Source: Bacteroidota bacterium
GTDB lineage: Bacteria > Bacteroidota > Bacteroidia > Chitinophagales > Chitinophagaceae
Assembly (NCBI GenBank): GCA_016712665.1
Contig: JADJQP010000010.1
Span: forward strand, 1-64,000
Length of the DNA: 64,000 bases
Reading direction: 5' to 3'
Part shown: positions 1 to 9,450 of the stretch, piece by piece
Numbering within the stretch: the first letter of the stretch is position 1
Layout of the letters: each line of letters begins with the position of its first letter
Made by a program: the position numbers and the translations under genes
Notes under the pieces: generated by a model
Database searches by the model: none
Seen by the model: the letters and a program-made list of their open reading frames with translations, nothing else
Told to the model about the DNA's origin: nothing

Positions 1-412
1 AGAAATAGATTCCACAATTACTGTAGTCTGAAAATAAATAGATAGTATCTCCTATTGAACTTGTCTTAAAATCTTTGATGCGAACCGCCCGATACATCCG
101 CATTTTCCAAAGTGAACTCTGTTCTTTTAAGTATATATTCAAAGAAGTAAATTTGGGGTCGATATTCTTAGCCATAATTTCATCATAATACCTTTTTGTA
201 CATCCTACTGTATCAATTACAATTTGAACTCTTTCTTCTGTGCTTATTATTTGAACAATCCCTGCTATATTGCTCTTTTGTATTCGATAATTATTGAAAT
301 CATTGAAATCTCCCTTTTCTTTTTTCAAAGAAGGAAAAGGTGGTGGGCAATTGCAGGGAAACAAATTTGCCCCTACAATCCCAACTAACAGTATTGTAAA
401 TAAAATTTTCAT
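1..412 (-). CDS. Secreted protein of unknown function, C-terminus cut by window edge
   Basis: An open frame runs from an ATG at 412 to the left edge without a stop (about 137 codons). The N-terminus is a hydrophobic export signal (MKILFTILLVGIVGANLF) followed by a CNC motif and a Pro-rich turn. A later stretch contains SNCGIYF. The layout of an N-terminal Cys pair, a short beta-rich region with IAGIVQI, and a CG-x-x-F motif loosely recalls bacterial TIMP/netrin-like domains, but this is only a resemblance. It lies 158 bp downstream of the hydrolase gene on the same strand. The function is unknown. I am confident that it is coding, from the signal peptide and codon pattern, and unsure of the family. 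Confidence 0.6.
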   Translation of the reverse strand, partial: MKILFTILLVGIVGANLFPCNCPPPFPSLKKEKGDFNDFNNYRIQKSNIAGIVQIISTEERVQIVIDTVGCTKRYYDEIMAKNIDPKFTSLNIYLKEQSSLWKMRMYRAVRIKDFKTSSIGDTIYLFSDYSNCGIYF

Positions 413-570
413 CTAGCTTGTTTTAGCTGTTGCACCTAGCAGCCCTCGCGTAAGCCTAGTGCAGGAAATCAAAGAATGCCCGTATAATAAAAGTACGTAA
501 TTTTACTAGAATTACAAACAATTGAAAAGCTACTCAGGCCAGTATTGTGCTTAAGAGTATTAGAAACAGT

Positions 571-1443
571 CTATTTCCTTTCGCTATTTATTATTTTTAT
601 AAACTCTTTCATAGAAGCCTCTAAACTAGTAAAATGGTCGCCTTCAATGTAAATTATTTTCAACTTCGTATTGTTTGATTTTGCATCAAGTTCCTTCTTT
701 CGATCATATAATGCTTCGTCTTTAGTGCCAACAAATGCATAATGATCTATTTGCATTGAATGTATATTCTCTTCTAAAACTCGCATTTTACCTTCCAAAA
801 AGTCCTTCTTGTCATAAGGTATAATATCTTCCCATCCATAAAAATCATGTGAATACGAGCCCCCACTACTCCCACTTTTCGTGATTGGTACATCTTGCTC
901 TAGGGATAGTAGTGAAGAAATTCCTCCACCAATACTATGACCAAAAACATATATTTTAGTACTGTCAGCAAAAGGTTGTTTTGCTATCCATTTTATAGAC
1001 TCCTTTGCATCATCAACCTCTCCTAAGAACAACTCAAAATTTCCACCATTTCCATTTTCACCTCTATAGCTTGGCGCAAAAACAATATAGCCCAGTTTCG
1101 TAAAAACTTCACAACCTAATACATCTTGTTCGCCTAATGCAAAACCACCATGTAAAAATACAAGTATTGGTTTTCGTTTTGTTGAATCAATATTCTTTCT
1201 GAGAATTAGCGCTTGCAATTTCATTCCATTTGAAGGGTATTCAATTTTTAGTACATCCCTTGTATTGACTAAGTCTTCGTATACTTGAGGAGCTTTTACA
1301 TATTTAGTTAATTTGGTATGAAATTTTTCCTTTTTACTTAAATATGAATTATTGACATTTTGTGATTTTGTTTCACAAGAAAAAAGTAAACTGAAAAAGA
1401 TATTAAAAAAAAACAGTCTTGAAATATTCATGTTACTTGTCAT
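571..1443 (-). CDS. Alpha/beta hydrolase lipoprotein (dienelactone hydrolase/S9-like)
   Basis: This is a predicted serine hydrolase anchored to the cell envelope. The N-terminus is a lipoprotein-type signal ending in LLFSC, so the Cys is probably lipidated. The fold markers are present in order: an oxyanion region FLHGGFALGEQD, the nucleophile elbow GHSIGGG, and a late His in EGDHFTSL; the acid is probably in the GTKDEAL stretch. The frame also opens at a TTG at 1449, but the ATG at 1443 or the one at 1431 (MNISRLFFF) fits a lipoprotein signal better. Substrate is unknown; a dipeptidyl-peptidase-like or esterase role is possible. It lies in the same direction as the caspase and CHASE2 genes but 555 bp away, so shared transcription is not assured. 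Confidence 0.8.
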   Translation of the reverse strand: MTSNMNISRLFFFNIFFSLLFSCETKSQNVNNSYLSKKEKFHTKLTKYVKAPQVYEDLVNTRDVLKIEYPSNGMKLQALILRKNIDSTKRKPILVFLHGGFALGEQDVLGCEVFTKLGYIVFAPSYRGENGNGGNFELFLGEVDDAKESIKWIAKQPFADSTKIYVFGHSIGGGISSLLSLEQDVPITKSGSSGGSYSHDFYGWEDIIPYDKKDFLEGKMRVLEENIHSMQIDHYAFVGTKDEALYDRKKELDAKSNNTKLKIIYIEGDHFTSLEASMKEFIKIINSERK

Positions 1444-1985
1444 TTTCAATCATAAGATATTTAGAATTTACTTTGAGTTTCCTGAATGCCTAACCATATC
1501 GATTGGAATGATCCCGTATCGTGATACAACTATTGCTGATTCATATGGACATCCTCACAAATATAAAAAATTACTTTGAGATCTCTTCTTTTATTCGGGA
1601 ATCACGTGCAGCAAGGGATTGCTTTTCAATTGAGCTGAGCATTCAATGAATCATACGAATGTAGAATTCCAATTTTTGTGACCGTCTAATTTAGAATAAG
1701 ACAGAAAGCGCTACTAGAAGAATTTTTGGTTATAGTAGCAGTATTGGCGTAAAAGTAGAAATGTGCAAAGCTAGGTAAATAGTCAGTTGGAACTTTTACC
1801 AGTTAGGGGTTACATGAGGAAGGCTACAAGGCAAAAGAATTCAATTCTCATAGCGGCAGGATCCGAGATGGGAAGACTACGGGGAAGAAATCTACAATAG
1901 AAAAACACACTACCTTCAATACTGCGGGGGCATTTGTTCTAATCAGTATTTTTTTTACAAATTCTAATAAATCACGAATTTCATG
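1444..1985. other. Long intergenic region, no supported gene
   Basis: About 540 bases between the hydrolase gene and the caspase gene. Short frames on both strands have no recognisable product, export signal or family motif. No convincing terminator, RNA gene or repeat was seen. It may hold the promoter of the hydrolase. Confidence 0.5.
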
Positions 1986-3676
1986 TTAGAATTGCAGACT
2001 CGAAAGTACCTTGTCAATTTTAGCTCTATAGGTAGGATTTGCAGTTCCAAATAACCTTAAATTATCTATAGCCGCTTTGAAACTTGGGGATATTTCAATT
2101 GCCTTTGAATAGGCATCGAATGCCTCAGCTGAATACTTCTTACCTAACATCTCGTAGCAAATGGCCATATTCATATACGCTTTATCGAACTTTGGTTTTA
2201 GTGCAATACATTCGTTGTATTTTTGGATAGCGTTGGGATAATCTCCGATAATTTTATACAACCAAGCGAGATTGAACACATAATACACAAATTTCTTATT
2301 GGTTTCGAAGGCTAATTTTGCAAATTCAAAACTCTTCTTCTGCAAATCAGGAGATGTTTTAAATTGCTTATTAAGCTTTAATTGCATAGATTTAAAATAG
2401 TAAATCTTTGCTTGACAGATATTCGTTTCCCTACCTTTTTCTTTCAAAAGAGTCAAACTCTTTTCAAACTCTCGGATAACTATATCCAGCTCCTCTATTG
2501 TAGATTGAAATGTATCCGTTTCCATTTGGTTAGACAATATGAAATCTCCCTTAAATTGTAGGGCAGCTATATAACTATCATTCACATAATCTCTAATGGA
2601 TTTGGATAAATTAACAGATTGTAAATCCGTATAGTTCTTCAAAGGTCCTATTCTCTCATCAACCATACTAATAGCTTTAAAATTTATGGAATTCATAAAT
2701 CTAATTAATTTCAGAGAATCCGTCGCATTAAGCCCATTCGTTAAATTTGCAAATACCCCTCTAAGTACTATCTGCGAATTATCATCAATTCTTGCCCTTG
2801 TATATTCCGGTAAATGATTCTTGATAAAATTCAAGTTGACAGGGCAAATTACGAATGGAGTTGTAATTTTACTTGATACAACAGGATTTTGCATATACCC
2901 TAATTTTCTGGCATAGTTTGAAACATTTTTTGTCAAATATGTTTTGATTTCAGACAATTCAATTTTATTGTTTTGATTGGCATCTGCAAGGCCTTGCAAT
3001 CCGGAGGTTAAATAGTATGAAAATATGCCACGACCACCGTCTAAACTTTTATCTTCAATCGATTTCTCATCAGCGTTGCATGCAAGTATTCTAATTTCAT
3101 TTCCCACCAAACTATTAATCTGTTTATTTAAAAAAATTGAATCTGTTACTACCAATGCCTTACCAGCATGACAGGCATCAATGATCAATACAACAGTAGC
3201 TTTCTTTTTACAGATAGTAGCAATATCCATATTTAGGTCTGTCATGCGCAATGCGAACCCCTGAATAATTTGCATTCTTAGAAGGTGAGTTATAGGTCAA
3301 TAAATAGGCTTCTTTTGTGGCGCTTTGTACATCAACATCTCCATGACCTGCAAAATAAATGTACACTAAATCACCTTCAGTAACAATTTCCTTAAGATTA
3401 TTTAAATCAGTATGAATATTCTCTTCGGTAGCAGTTTCATCTCTAAGAAAATTAACAAAATCAACATCGTATTCAGCTCGAATCTCTGAATTATTCCACA
3501 TTTGATAAAAAATATCCGCATCATTTTTAGGGCAACCCAAATTAAGATTTGCATGTTGATACTTTGAAATACCTATAGATAGCACATATACTTTAGGGTT
3601 TATTACGTGCATATGAAACTACAGAAATACTTATAAAAAGAACTATTAGAAAAAAGGTATGCCTATATTTATTCAT
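1986..3676 (-). CDS. Exported caspase-family (C14) peptidase with C-terminal TPRs, frameshifted
   Basis: Two overlapping frames (3208-3612 and 1986-3275) plus a signal-peptide frame starting at ATG 3676 together make one protein of about 560 residues. The signal peptide (MNKYRHTFFLIVLFISIS) leads into a caspase p20-like fold: beta strand VYVLSIGISKYQ, the catalytic His in YIYFAGHGD, and the catalytic Cys in LIIDACHAGK. The C-terminal third has TPR-like repeats (NLAWLYKIIGDYPNAIQKY; AYMNMAICYEMLGKKYSA). Two single-base breaks, near 3598 and 3245, interrupt it; the second rejoins GVRIA to MTDLNMDI. Both catalytic residues survive. The position beside a CHASE2 gene suggests an envelope signalling or proteolysis role. 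Either the gene is decaying or the sequence has indel errors, as elsewhere in the window. Confidence 0.75.
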
Positions 3677-4091
3677 GGTGGTAAAATTCAAAAACTAATT
3701 TACAATTTATTAGCAAATTGCGCAATCTTTTTCTCAATAGTCTTCCAATTTCCTTCTGTGCAGACATAGAAATTGATAATCGCAACATTCCCTTTAAATA
3801 TTACTTCAGTGCAACCAGATCGATTGACATCTTAAAAAAATGGTTATCATACCACACTAATTATAAACAACACAATTTAACATGAATCAGCCCCCCATAT
3901 CCAGAGTTCATCATTGAAACCCAACATACTTCGGTATGCGCTTCCCCTTATTACGAATCATTGTTTCTAGTAAATACCTAAAATTACCTGAAGACAACAG
4001 CACTTTATCACCTTGTACATCGATTATAAGCAGAAAAACACAAAAAGAAATTATTGAAATTGTTCAAATCCTAATCCAAGCAATTAAAAAC
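3677..4091. other. Intergenic region with possible coding remnants
   Basis: Between the caspase gene and the periplasmic gene. On the minus strand an open stretch of about 44 codons ends at 3700 (VNRSGCTEVIFKGNV...KKIAQFANKL) but has no start codon, and a TAA precedes it. On the plus strand a frame from ATG 3882 has an in-frame TGA after 11 codons and then stays open to 4100. Both look more protein-like than random but match nothing I recognise. They may be relics of a gene lost from this locus. Confidence 0.35.
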
Positions 4092-4913
4092 TTAATTTGA
4101 ATCCCAGCCATTATTCGCTAATAAATCGATTACTTTTAATCGATAAATCAAATCTCCCTCTTCTTTAGAAATATCTTTAATTATCATTTCCTTCAATTCT
4201 CTGGCACTTTTAGGTGTGTGTAATGTAAAACTATAAAATGTTGGCTCGCATTCTATTTCAGTATCTGCCGGCTCAATACACCAAAGGTATTGATCTGTGT
4301 TCCTCCATTGAAAAGATGAGGTATTTAAAATAAAGGTGGTATCGTTTACAACTCTTTCATAAACCAACTCTTTCCCAATTGAAAATTTCACTAATTTAAA
4401 ACGATACTTATGAACGCCATCCATATTTTTCCACGAAAATCCAATAGAACTAGCATCCGTATGTAGGTTATTCCTCGGGCATATTAACGAATCACAAACA
4501 GGACCATTCCTCACAATTCCTCCAAAATTTCCTCCCATTTTTACTCCTGAAAATTTATTTTTATGATGGCCTAAACTTATATGATGCTTGATATCATTTA
4601 GCATTTGTTCGGATAAACTGCAAGGCTTTGCTTCCAAGGAATTCAAAATACTTGAAAGTTTGTATTTACCTGGTTTTCTAATAAAATACGCCTTACCATT
4701 TTCAACAAGTAAGAGTAATTTCAACTCAGGTTTTGTTACTACGATACTATCATTTTGATAATACACCTGATTGGCTTCAATTTTTTCCTTTTTTCCGTTA
4801 TGAAATACAAACCCTTGCCCTGTGAATTCTGAATTAATTGCAATTGGGTCTTCCTTCCCAAAAAGAAATAAACCAGTCAATAAAAAACATCCAATAAAAA
4901 ACAAACGTTTCAT
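4092..4913 (-). CDS. Periplasmic FecR-like/FnIII-like protein beside CHASE2
   Basis: A 273-residue protein with a clear signal peptide (MKRLFFIGCFLLTGLFLFG). Residues about 30-90 read like a FecR-type beta region (QVYYQNDSIVVTKPELKLLLLV is split here by Q and D turns, then a KPGKYKLSSI end). Residues about 155-235 look like a fibronectin-like beta sandwich (SIGFSWKNMDGVHKYRFKL ... QYLWCIEPAD), as in periplasmic partners of CHASE2/caspase-like loci. Its start lies 6 bp after the stop of the CHASE2 gene, so the two are very probably co-transcribed and co-translated. No catalytic motif is seen. A ligand- or peptidoglycan-side sensing role is inferred from context only. Confidence 0.65.
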   Translation of the reverse strand: MKRLFFIGCFLLTGLFLFGKEDPIAINSEFTGQGFVFHNGKKEKIEANQVYYQNDSIVVTKPELKLLLLVENGKAYFIRKPGKYKLSSILNSLEAKPCSLSEQMLNDIKHHISLGHHKNKFSGVKMGGNFGGIVRNGPVCDSLICPRNNLHTDASSIGFSWKNMDGVHKYRFKLVKFSIGKELVYERVVNDTTFILNTSSFQWRNTDQYLWCIEPADTEIECEPTFYSFTLHTPKSARELKEMIIKDISKEEGDLIYRLKVIDLLANNGWDSN

Positions 4914-4919
4914 GCCATC

Positions 4920-6167
4920 CTAATGTTGATTAATTAATATCGTTTTATAGTTGAAATACTTATTGAAAACAAGAGCTAATCTACGATAAATTTCAAACAA
5001 TTCAAAAGGAATTACGAAGGACATTATAATTGGAGCCAAATCTAACCGTATCATCTTCGCATCATATAACCATAACAACGACCACGCGAAAAGAAAAATA
5101 CTTATTGTGGATATGATGATGTACTTAATATGGGACGCATGGCCATAATTTTTATAGTCTTTAATTACCAAAAAAGAGTAACAAGTACATAGAAAAAAAA
5201 CAAGAAGACCATTCCAAAAAGTGGGCACTTCCGTTATCAATTTCTTTTCATCCAACAACATATCAATAATATTAGCATGTACCACTATACCATGCATATC
5301 GGGAAAACTACGACCTGAATATTTAGAATTCATCGGAGTGAATTTCAAATCATCAATATAATTATTGTCCCTCGAAAAACCCCCGAATAATACTATTTTA
5401 TCTCTTATATCTTCCGGTTTAATACTATCGAATAGCACTACGGGATAATTATCGAATTGGTTAATGTTTCCTTGATAATTAATATATTCAGATACATACA
5501 ATCTTTTAGATAAGCTATTCCAATGAACAGAATCATAAGTCTTTACAATTAAGGAAGCAAACGAAAAATACTCAATCCCGTTCTTATGATAAAATGGAGT
5601 AAACTCACGTATTACATTTGTTTCTTCTTCTGCCGAAAAATTAAAAAAGCCATATTTGCCTTGTTCTATACCCTCGTCCAATATAAAAGGTTGATTATTG
5701 ATATATGTTTTTTCGTGGATAATTGAATCAATTGCATACCCTCCAATTACATTTGGAGTGAAATTTAGAAATGAAAATAATCTTTTGTCGGTTAGTGTAT
5801 CTGTCCGTTCACCCTGAAACTTTATATCCACTCCTAGTACTTTTGGTTCATAGGCTTGCAAAGTTTGGAGCTGTTCAAGTATATCAGCTCTACCATATTT
5901 GGCTTCTACAATTACAATACCTTTTCTGCTTTCTGGTTCAGCGTAGTGATTATCGTTTGCAGAAGTATCAGGATATTCTTGCTGCTTATGTTTGGAGCTA
6001 AATACCATATCATAAATATCAAAATCTTCAAACTCTTGTTTAATAGGTTTGATAAACTCATTTCGTAATGCAATTGCATTGAGGACGTATATTACTCCCA
6101 AAAAAACTACTCCAGAAACAATTGCTTCCTTTATAACAATTCCCTTATCGGCTTTTAATAATTTCAT
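4920..6167 (-). CDS. CHASE2 domain membrane sensor
   Basis: A 415-residue protein with one N-terminal membrane segment (about 12-32), a large extracytoplasmic region, and three closely spaced C-terminal membrane segments (about 315-395). The extracytoplasmic part has CHASE2 hallmarks: GIVIVEAKYGRADIL, PKVLGVDIKF, a long central region and DIRDKIVLFGGF before the membrane bundle. Usual CHASE2 proteins carry a cyclase or kinase output domain after the membrane bundle; here only about 20 residues follow, so there is no enzymatic output. Signalling would have to pass through partners such as the 273-residue protein 6 bp downstream or the caspase further on. It begins at a good ATG after an AT-rich leader. 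Confidence 0.82.
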   Translation of the reverse strand: MKLLKADKGIVIKEAIVSGVVFLGVIYVLNAIALRNEFIKPIKQEFEDFDIYDMVFSSKHKQQEYPDTSANDNHYAEPESRKGIVIVEAKYGRADILEQLQTLQAYEPKVLGVDIKFQGERTDTLTDKRLFSFLNFTPNVIGGYAIDSIIHEKTYINNQPFILDEGIEQGKYGFFNFSAEEETNVIREFTPFYHKNGIEYFSFASLIVKTYDSVHWNSLSKRLYVSEYINYQGNINQFDNYPVVLFDSIKPEDIRDKIVLFGGFSRDNNYIDDLKFTPMNSKYSGRSFPDMHGIVVHANIIDMLLDEKKLITEVPTFWNGLLVFFLCTCYSFLVIKDYKNYGHASHIKYIIISTISIFLFAWSLLWLYDAKMIRLDLAPIIMSFVIPFELFEIYRRLALVFNKYFNYKTILINQH

Positions 6168-6348
6168 AACTTTTTAACATGGCTACTTTACTGTAACGGC
6201 AGTTTAAATATACCAACTTATTTACAAAATGCAATATTTCCATTTAGTTTGCAAAATAAGTATTAAACCATTACAGTAATAGGCGCCATTTTTGAGTATA
6301 ATTTTAACACCATACTCGCCACCATGCATGTACGCAACATAACACAAT

Positions 6349-7176
6349 CTACTTCTTCTGGAGACTCTTAAACGCCATTCCCAAATTTTCAATAACATCC
6401 GTTATCAACATACTTTCCAAGCTTTGCGTGTGTAAGGTAATATCAGCTGCTAATCCATGAATATATACACCGAGCAAGGCAGCATGAATGGCTTCATATC
6501 CTTGTGCTAAAAAAGAAGCGATGATACCGCTTAGCGCATCTCCCGATCCCCCTTTGGCTAAACCTGCATTTCCTGTCGTATTCTTATAGATTTTACCTTG
6601 ATAAAAAATATGTGTTCTATGGCTTTTCAGCACAATGATGATTCCAAACTCCTTTGATTTTTGAGTGGCAGTTTGGATGCGATCCTTCTCACTTGCATGT
6701 GGACCAAATAGTCGGTCAAATTCTCGTGCATGAGGGGTAATAATGGAACCCGTTGGTGCCTTCAACCACAACGAAGGATGTGTCGAAAAATGGTTCAAGG
6801 CATCGGCGTCATAAATTACCGGTAGAGTACAGTGCTTTAGAACTTGTTGCACTACTTTCAAACTTTCGGTGGTAACCCCAATTCCGGGCCCAATGCCAAC
6901 GGCAGTGTATTTCAAAAAATCAATTTTCTTTTTTGCGGAAAATAATAGCATTGCCTCAGGTATGGCCATTTGGATGACGGAGGCGGCATCACGTGCCACA
7001 CGTATGGTTAACAAGCCGGCACCGGATCGCAAGCAGGCTCTGGCAGCAATCACAGCCGCACCCATCTTATCAGCCGAACCGGCTACCAATAATACATGTC
7101 CATGGTCACCCTTATGCGAATCTGTTACACGGGGATGATAAAGGGAACCAATAAATGCTTTTGTAAGTAATGTCAT
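6349..7176 (-). CDS. nnrD: ADP-dependent NAD(P)H-hydrate dehydratase (stand-alone domain)
   Basis: Repairs the hydrated, damaged cofactor NAD(P)HX by an ATP/ADP-dependent dehydration in the cytoplasm. The 275-residue sequence is a ribokinase-like carbohydrate-kinase fold with GHVLLVAGSADKMGAA near the N-terminus, the VGIGPGIG loop, VIYDADALN, ITPHAREF and the nucleotide/catalytic motif GNAGLAKGGSGDALSG. In most bacteria, including many Bacteroidota, the dehydratase is fused to an N-terminal epimerase (NnrE, about 220 residues); here that domain is absent and no separate epimerase is in the window. It lies 32 bp downstream of the transporter gene on the same strand, probably in one transcript. 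Confidence 0.92.
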   Translation of the reverse strand: MTLLTKAFIGSLYHPRVTDSHKGDHGHVLLVAGSADKMGAAVIAARACLRSGAGLLTIRVARDAASVIQMAIPEAMLLFSAKKKIDFLKYTAVGIGPGIGVTTESLKVVQQVLKHCTLPVIYDADALNHFSTHPSLWLKAPTGSIITPHAREFDRLFGPHASEKDRIQTATQKSKEFGIIIVLKSHRTHIFYQGKIYKNTTGNAGLAKGGSGDALSGIIASFLAQGYEAIHAALLGVYIHGLAADITLHTQSLESMLITDVIENLGMAFKSLQKK

Positions 7177-7208
7177 AAAGTACTATTGAATAGGTATTCT
7201 GTTATTGA

Positions 7209-8891
7209 TTAGACTTTAAAATGAATACGTTCATTAAAAAGTCCAGCTTCTGTCTCGTTTAAAATAAAATCTTTTACTGCTACCAGTAACGAAATATTAG
7301 AACCGTACAACTCTCTATTAAAATTAATGAGTACCGTCATATCAATATCGCTAATTGGTTGTGCCTGGGCTTCTTTGTAAAACGTATTCAACAATCCGGT
7401 ATATGCATCATATATTGTATGGTACACTTTCATGAGTTGTAAATGATCAATATCCCCTTTCTCCTGCATCAGTGTAAATAATTTGGTATAAAGAATGGAT
7501 GTTTGTGATTTACTCTGTAGTAGTAAATTATATTTGAGGTCATGCGTCGATTTGAACATATTGCTAATATTTGTTTCAATATCGTGCAAACATTTGACGG
7601 AATGCATGGCACTTCGAATGGAAGCAATATATTGATTCAGTACTGAGTATTGTTTGGGAGCCAAATTGGAGCGTAGTCGCAAGTAAAAAGATTGAATTTC
7701 ACCTTGCATTTGCTTAATATACTCATATTGATCTTCTATGTTTTTTTTAGGATACCCTTTACTATCAACAAGGGCAACAAACTGGGGATCTAATGGCAAT
7801 GGGCCCCTATCAATGGCAAGCATAGCCCTGTTAAACTCAAGACTGTAGTATAAAAAATACGCAGCTTCTTTTTGAAAAAGGTCAAGAGCCGATTCGGGTT
7901 CCTCAATTCTTGCTTGTCCTACAAAAGAAGTAGCGGAACCATTGGTTTGCTTAAAAAACCGTAGCAGCAAATTGGTAAAAGGTCCTAATACCGGAATGAA
8001 CAATAACACTCCGGATAAATTGACGAAGGTAGAAAAAGTGACCAGACATATAAGCGGATCCTTGATCTGAAGGGAATCTGTAATAAACAAAACGATAGGC
8101 CTTAGGAATGCAAATGCAAAAATAGTGATGATTAAATTAAAAATAATATTTCCCAACACCACACGTTTCTTGGCGGCATTTCCATCTAACGCACTCAGCA
8201 TGATTTTGACAGTGGTGCCGGTTTCCGATCCAAGGACCACCGCTGCGGCAAATAAAAAATCGACCGCACCAAAATGAAGCGCACTTAATGTCAATGCCAT
8301 GGTAACCGAACTGGATTGTACCAGTAAGGTAATACCGAAACCTACCAAAAGAAAAAAGATTAAAGGCATAGAGGCATACTTTGCAAAATCAAAATACTGC
8401 ACATGAACCTCCATGGCCGATTTCATAAAAGCCAAACCAATAAAAAGCAGTCCAAAGCCCAATAAAAAAAATGAAATATACTTTATGGCCATTCTCCTAC
8501 TCATGGTAAGCAATAAAATACCACCCACAAATATGGCAGGATACGCAATTACTTCTATATCCATATTAAACCCTAAGGTGGCCACAATCCAACTATCTAA
8601 GGTGGTTCCCAAATTGGCACCCAAAATAATGGCCATGGCATTTTTTATGGTAAAAATACCTGCCCCTACAAATGCTAAAACCATCATCGTTACCATGGAA
8701 CTGCTTTGCAATACAGCAGTCACCACAGCTCCACCAAAGGCGGCACCTACATTATTCCTGGCAATTTTCTTTAAAAACAGTTTAAAATTTCTCCCGGATA
8801 GGTTCTTAAGAGATTCTTCTATAAGATACATTGCAAACATAAACAAGCCCACCCCTGCCAACAATTTGAATATGGAAAAAATAATACTCAT
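7209..8891 (-). CDS. Na/Pi cotransporter family protein with PhoU-like tail
   Basis: Predicted inner-membrane phosphate or anion transporter of the NptA/YjbB type, 560 residues. The membrane half (residues 1 to about 310) has the family's duplicated signature LQSSSMVTMMVLAFVGAG and VQSSSVTMALTLSALHFG, each next to small-residue-rich helices (ILGANLGTTLDS; LGSETGTTVKI). The C-terminal 220 residues are helical and soluble, like a PhoU domain, which usually regulates transport. Start is an ATG at 8891. It is followed by nnrD on the same strand. Phosphate specificity is inferred from the family. Confidence 0.88.
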   Translation of the reverse strand: MSIIFSIFKLLAGVGLFMFAMYLIEESLKNLSGRNFKLFLKKIARNNVGAAFGGAVVTAVLQSSSMVTMMVLAFVGAGIFTIKNAMAIILGANLGTTLDSWIVATLGFNMDIEVIAYPAIFVGGILLLTMSRRMAIKYISFFLLGFGLLFIGLAFMKSAMEVHVQYFDFAKYASMPLIFFLLVGFGITLLVQSSSVTMALTLSALHFGAVDFLFAAAVVLGSETGTTVKIMLSALDGNAAKKRVVLGNIIFNLIITIFAFAFLRPIVLFITDSLQIKDPLICLVTFSTFVNLSGVLLFIPVLGPFTNLLLRFFKQTNGSATSFVGQARIEEPESALDLFQKEAAYFLYYSLEFNRAMLAIDRGPLPLDPQFVALVDSKGYPKKNIEDQYEYIKQMQGEIQSFYLRLRSNLAPKQYSVLNQYIASIRSAMHSVKCLHDIETNISNMFKSTHDLKYNLLLQSKSQTSILYTKLFTLMQEKGDIDHLQLMKVYHTIYDAYTGLLNTFYKEAQAQPISDIDMTVLINFNRELYGSNISLLVAVKDFILNETEAGLFNERIHFKV

Positions 8892-9034
8892 CGATTCTTT
8901 AAAGTTACGATGTAATTGTCATTCTGCTTGAAAACAAATAGTAGGAGGACGTATGACAGAAGTGAATTTTCCTTCCGTATGATGATTTGCTACGTAAGGC
9001 GCTTTTTATGAGCAAAGATGAGAGGATGGGTAGC

Positions 9035-9430
9035 CCTCTCTTCGAAGGCTGTGCCTTCGTAAGCCCTAAGTTCTCTATAGGTTTTACCTATTTAAAAAAT
9101 ATCAGAAAAAAAGCAGCAGTCACCAATAGATGACCAAACAAAGAAGTTTTCGCAAAAACATTCCTAAACCTCTCTTCGAAGGCTGTGCCTTCGTAAGCGC
9201 TATGTACTCTATAGGTTTTACCTATTTAAAAAATATCAGAAAAAAAGCAGCCGCCTCAGAAAGATGACCAAACAAAGAGGTTTTTCAAAACATTCCTAAA
9301 CCTCTCTTCGAAGGCTGTGCCTTCGTAAGCCCTATGTTCTCTATGGGTTTTACCTATTTAAGAATATCAGAAAAAAAGCAGCAGTCACCGAAAGATGACC
9401 AAACAAAGAAGTTTTCGCAAAAACATTCTT
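9035..9430. repeat. Three direct repeats of about 133 bp with palindromic head
   Basis: Three near-identical copies start at 9035, 9169 and 9301 (periods 134 and 132). Each begins CCTCTCTTCGAAGGC, contains a perfect hairpin CGAAGGC-TGT-GCCTTCG, and continues through a conserved GGTTTTACCTATTTAA tract, a poly-A stretch and GATGACCAAACAAAGA. Copy 3 ends near 9430. Differences are a few substitutions and one to two base gaps. The hairpins would fold in DNA or RNA. No coding capacity fits the repeat. Confidence 0.85.
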
Positions 9431-9450
9431 GATTTTAAAGAGCTTACTTA

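Noticed and set aside
6980..7000. Second parS-like site (CACGTG near 6988)
   Set aside because: Only the six-base core matches; the flanks are not palindromic.
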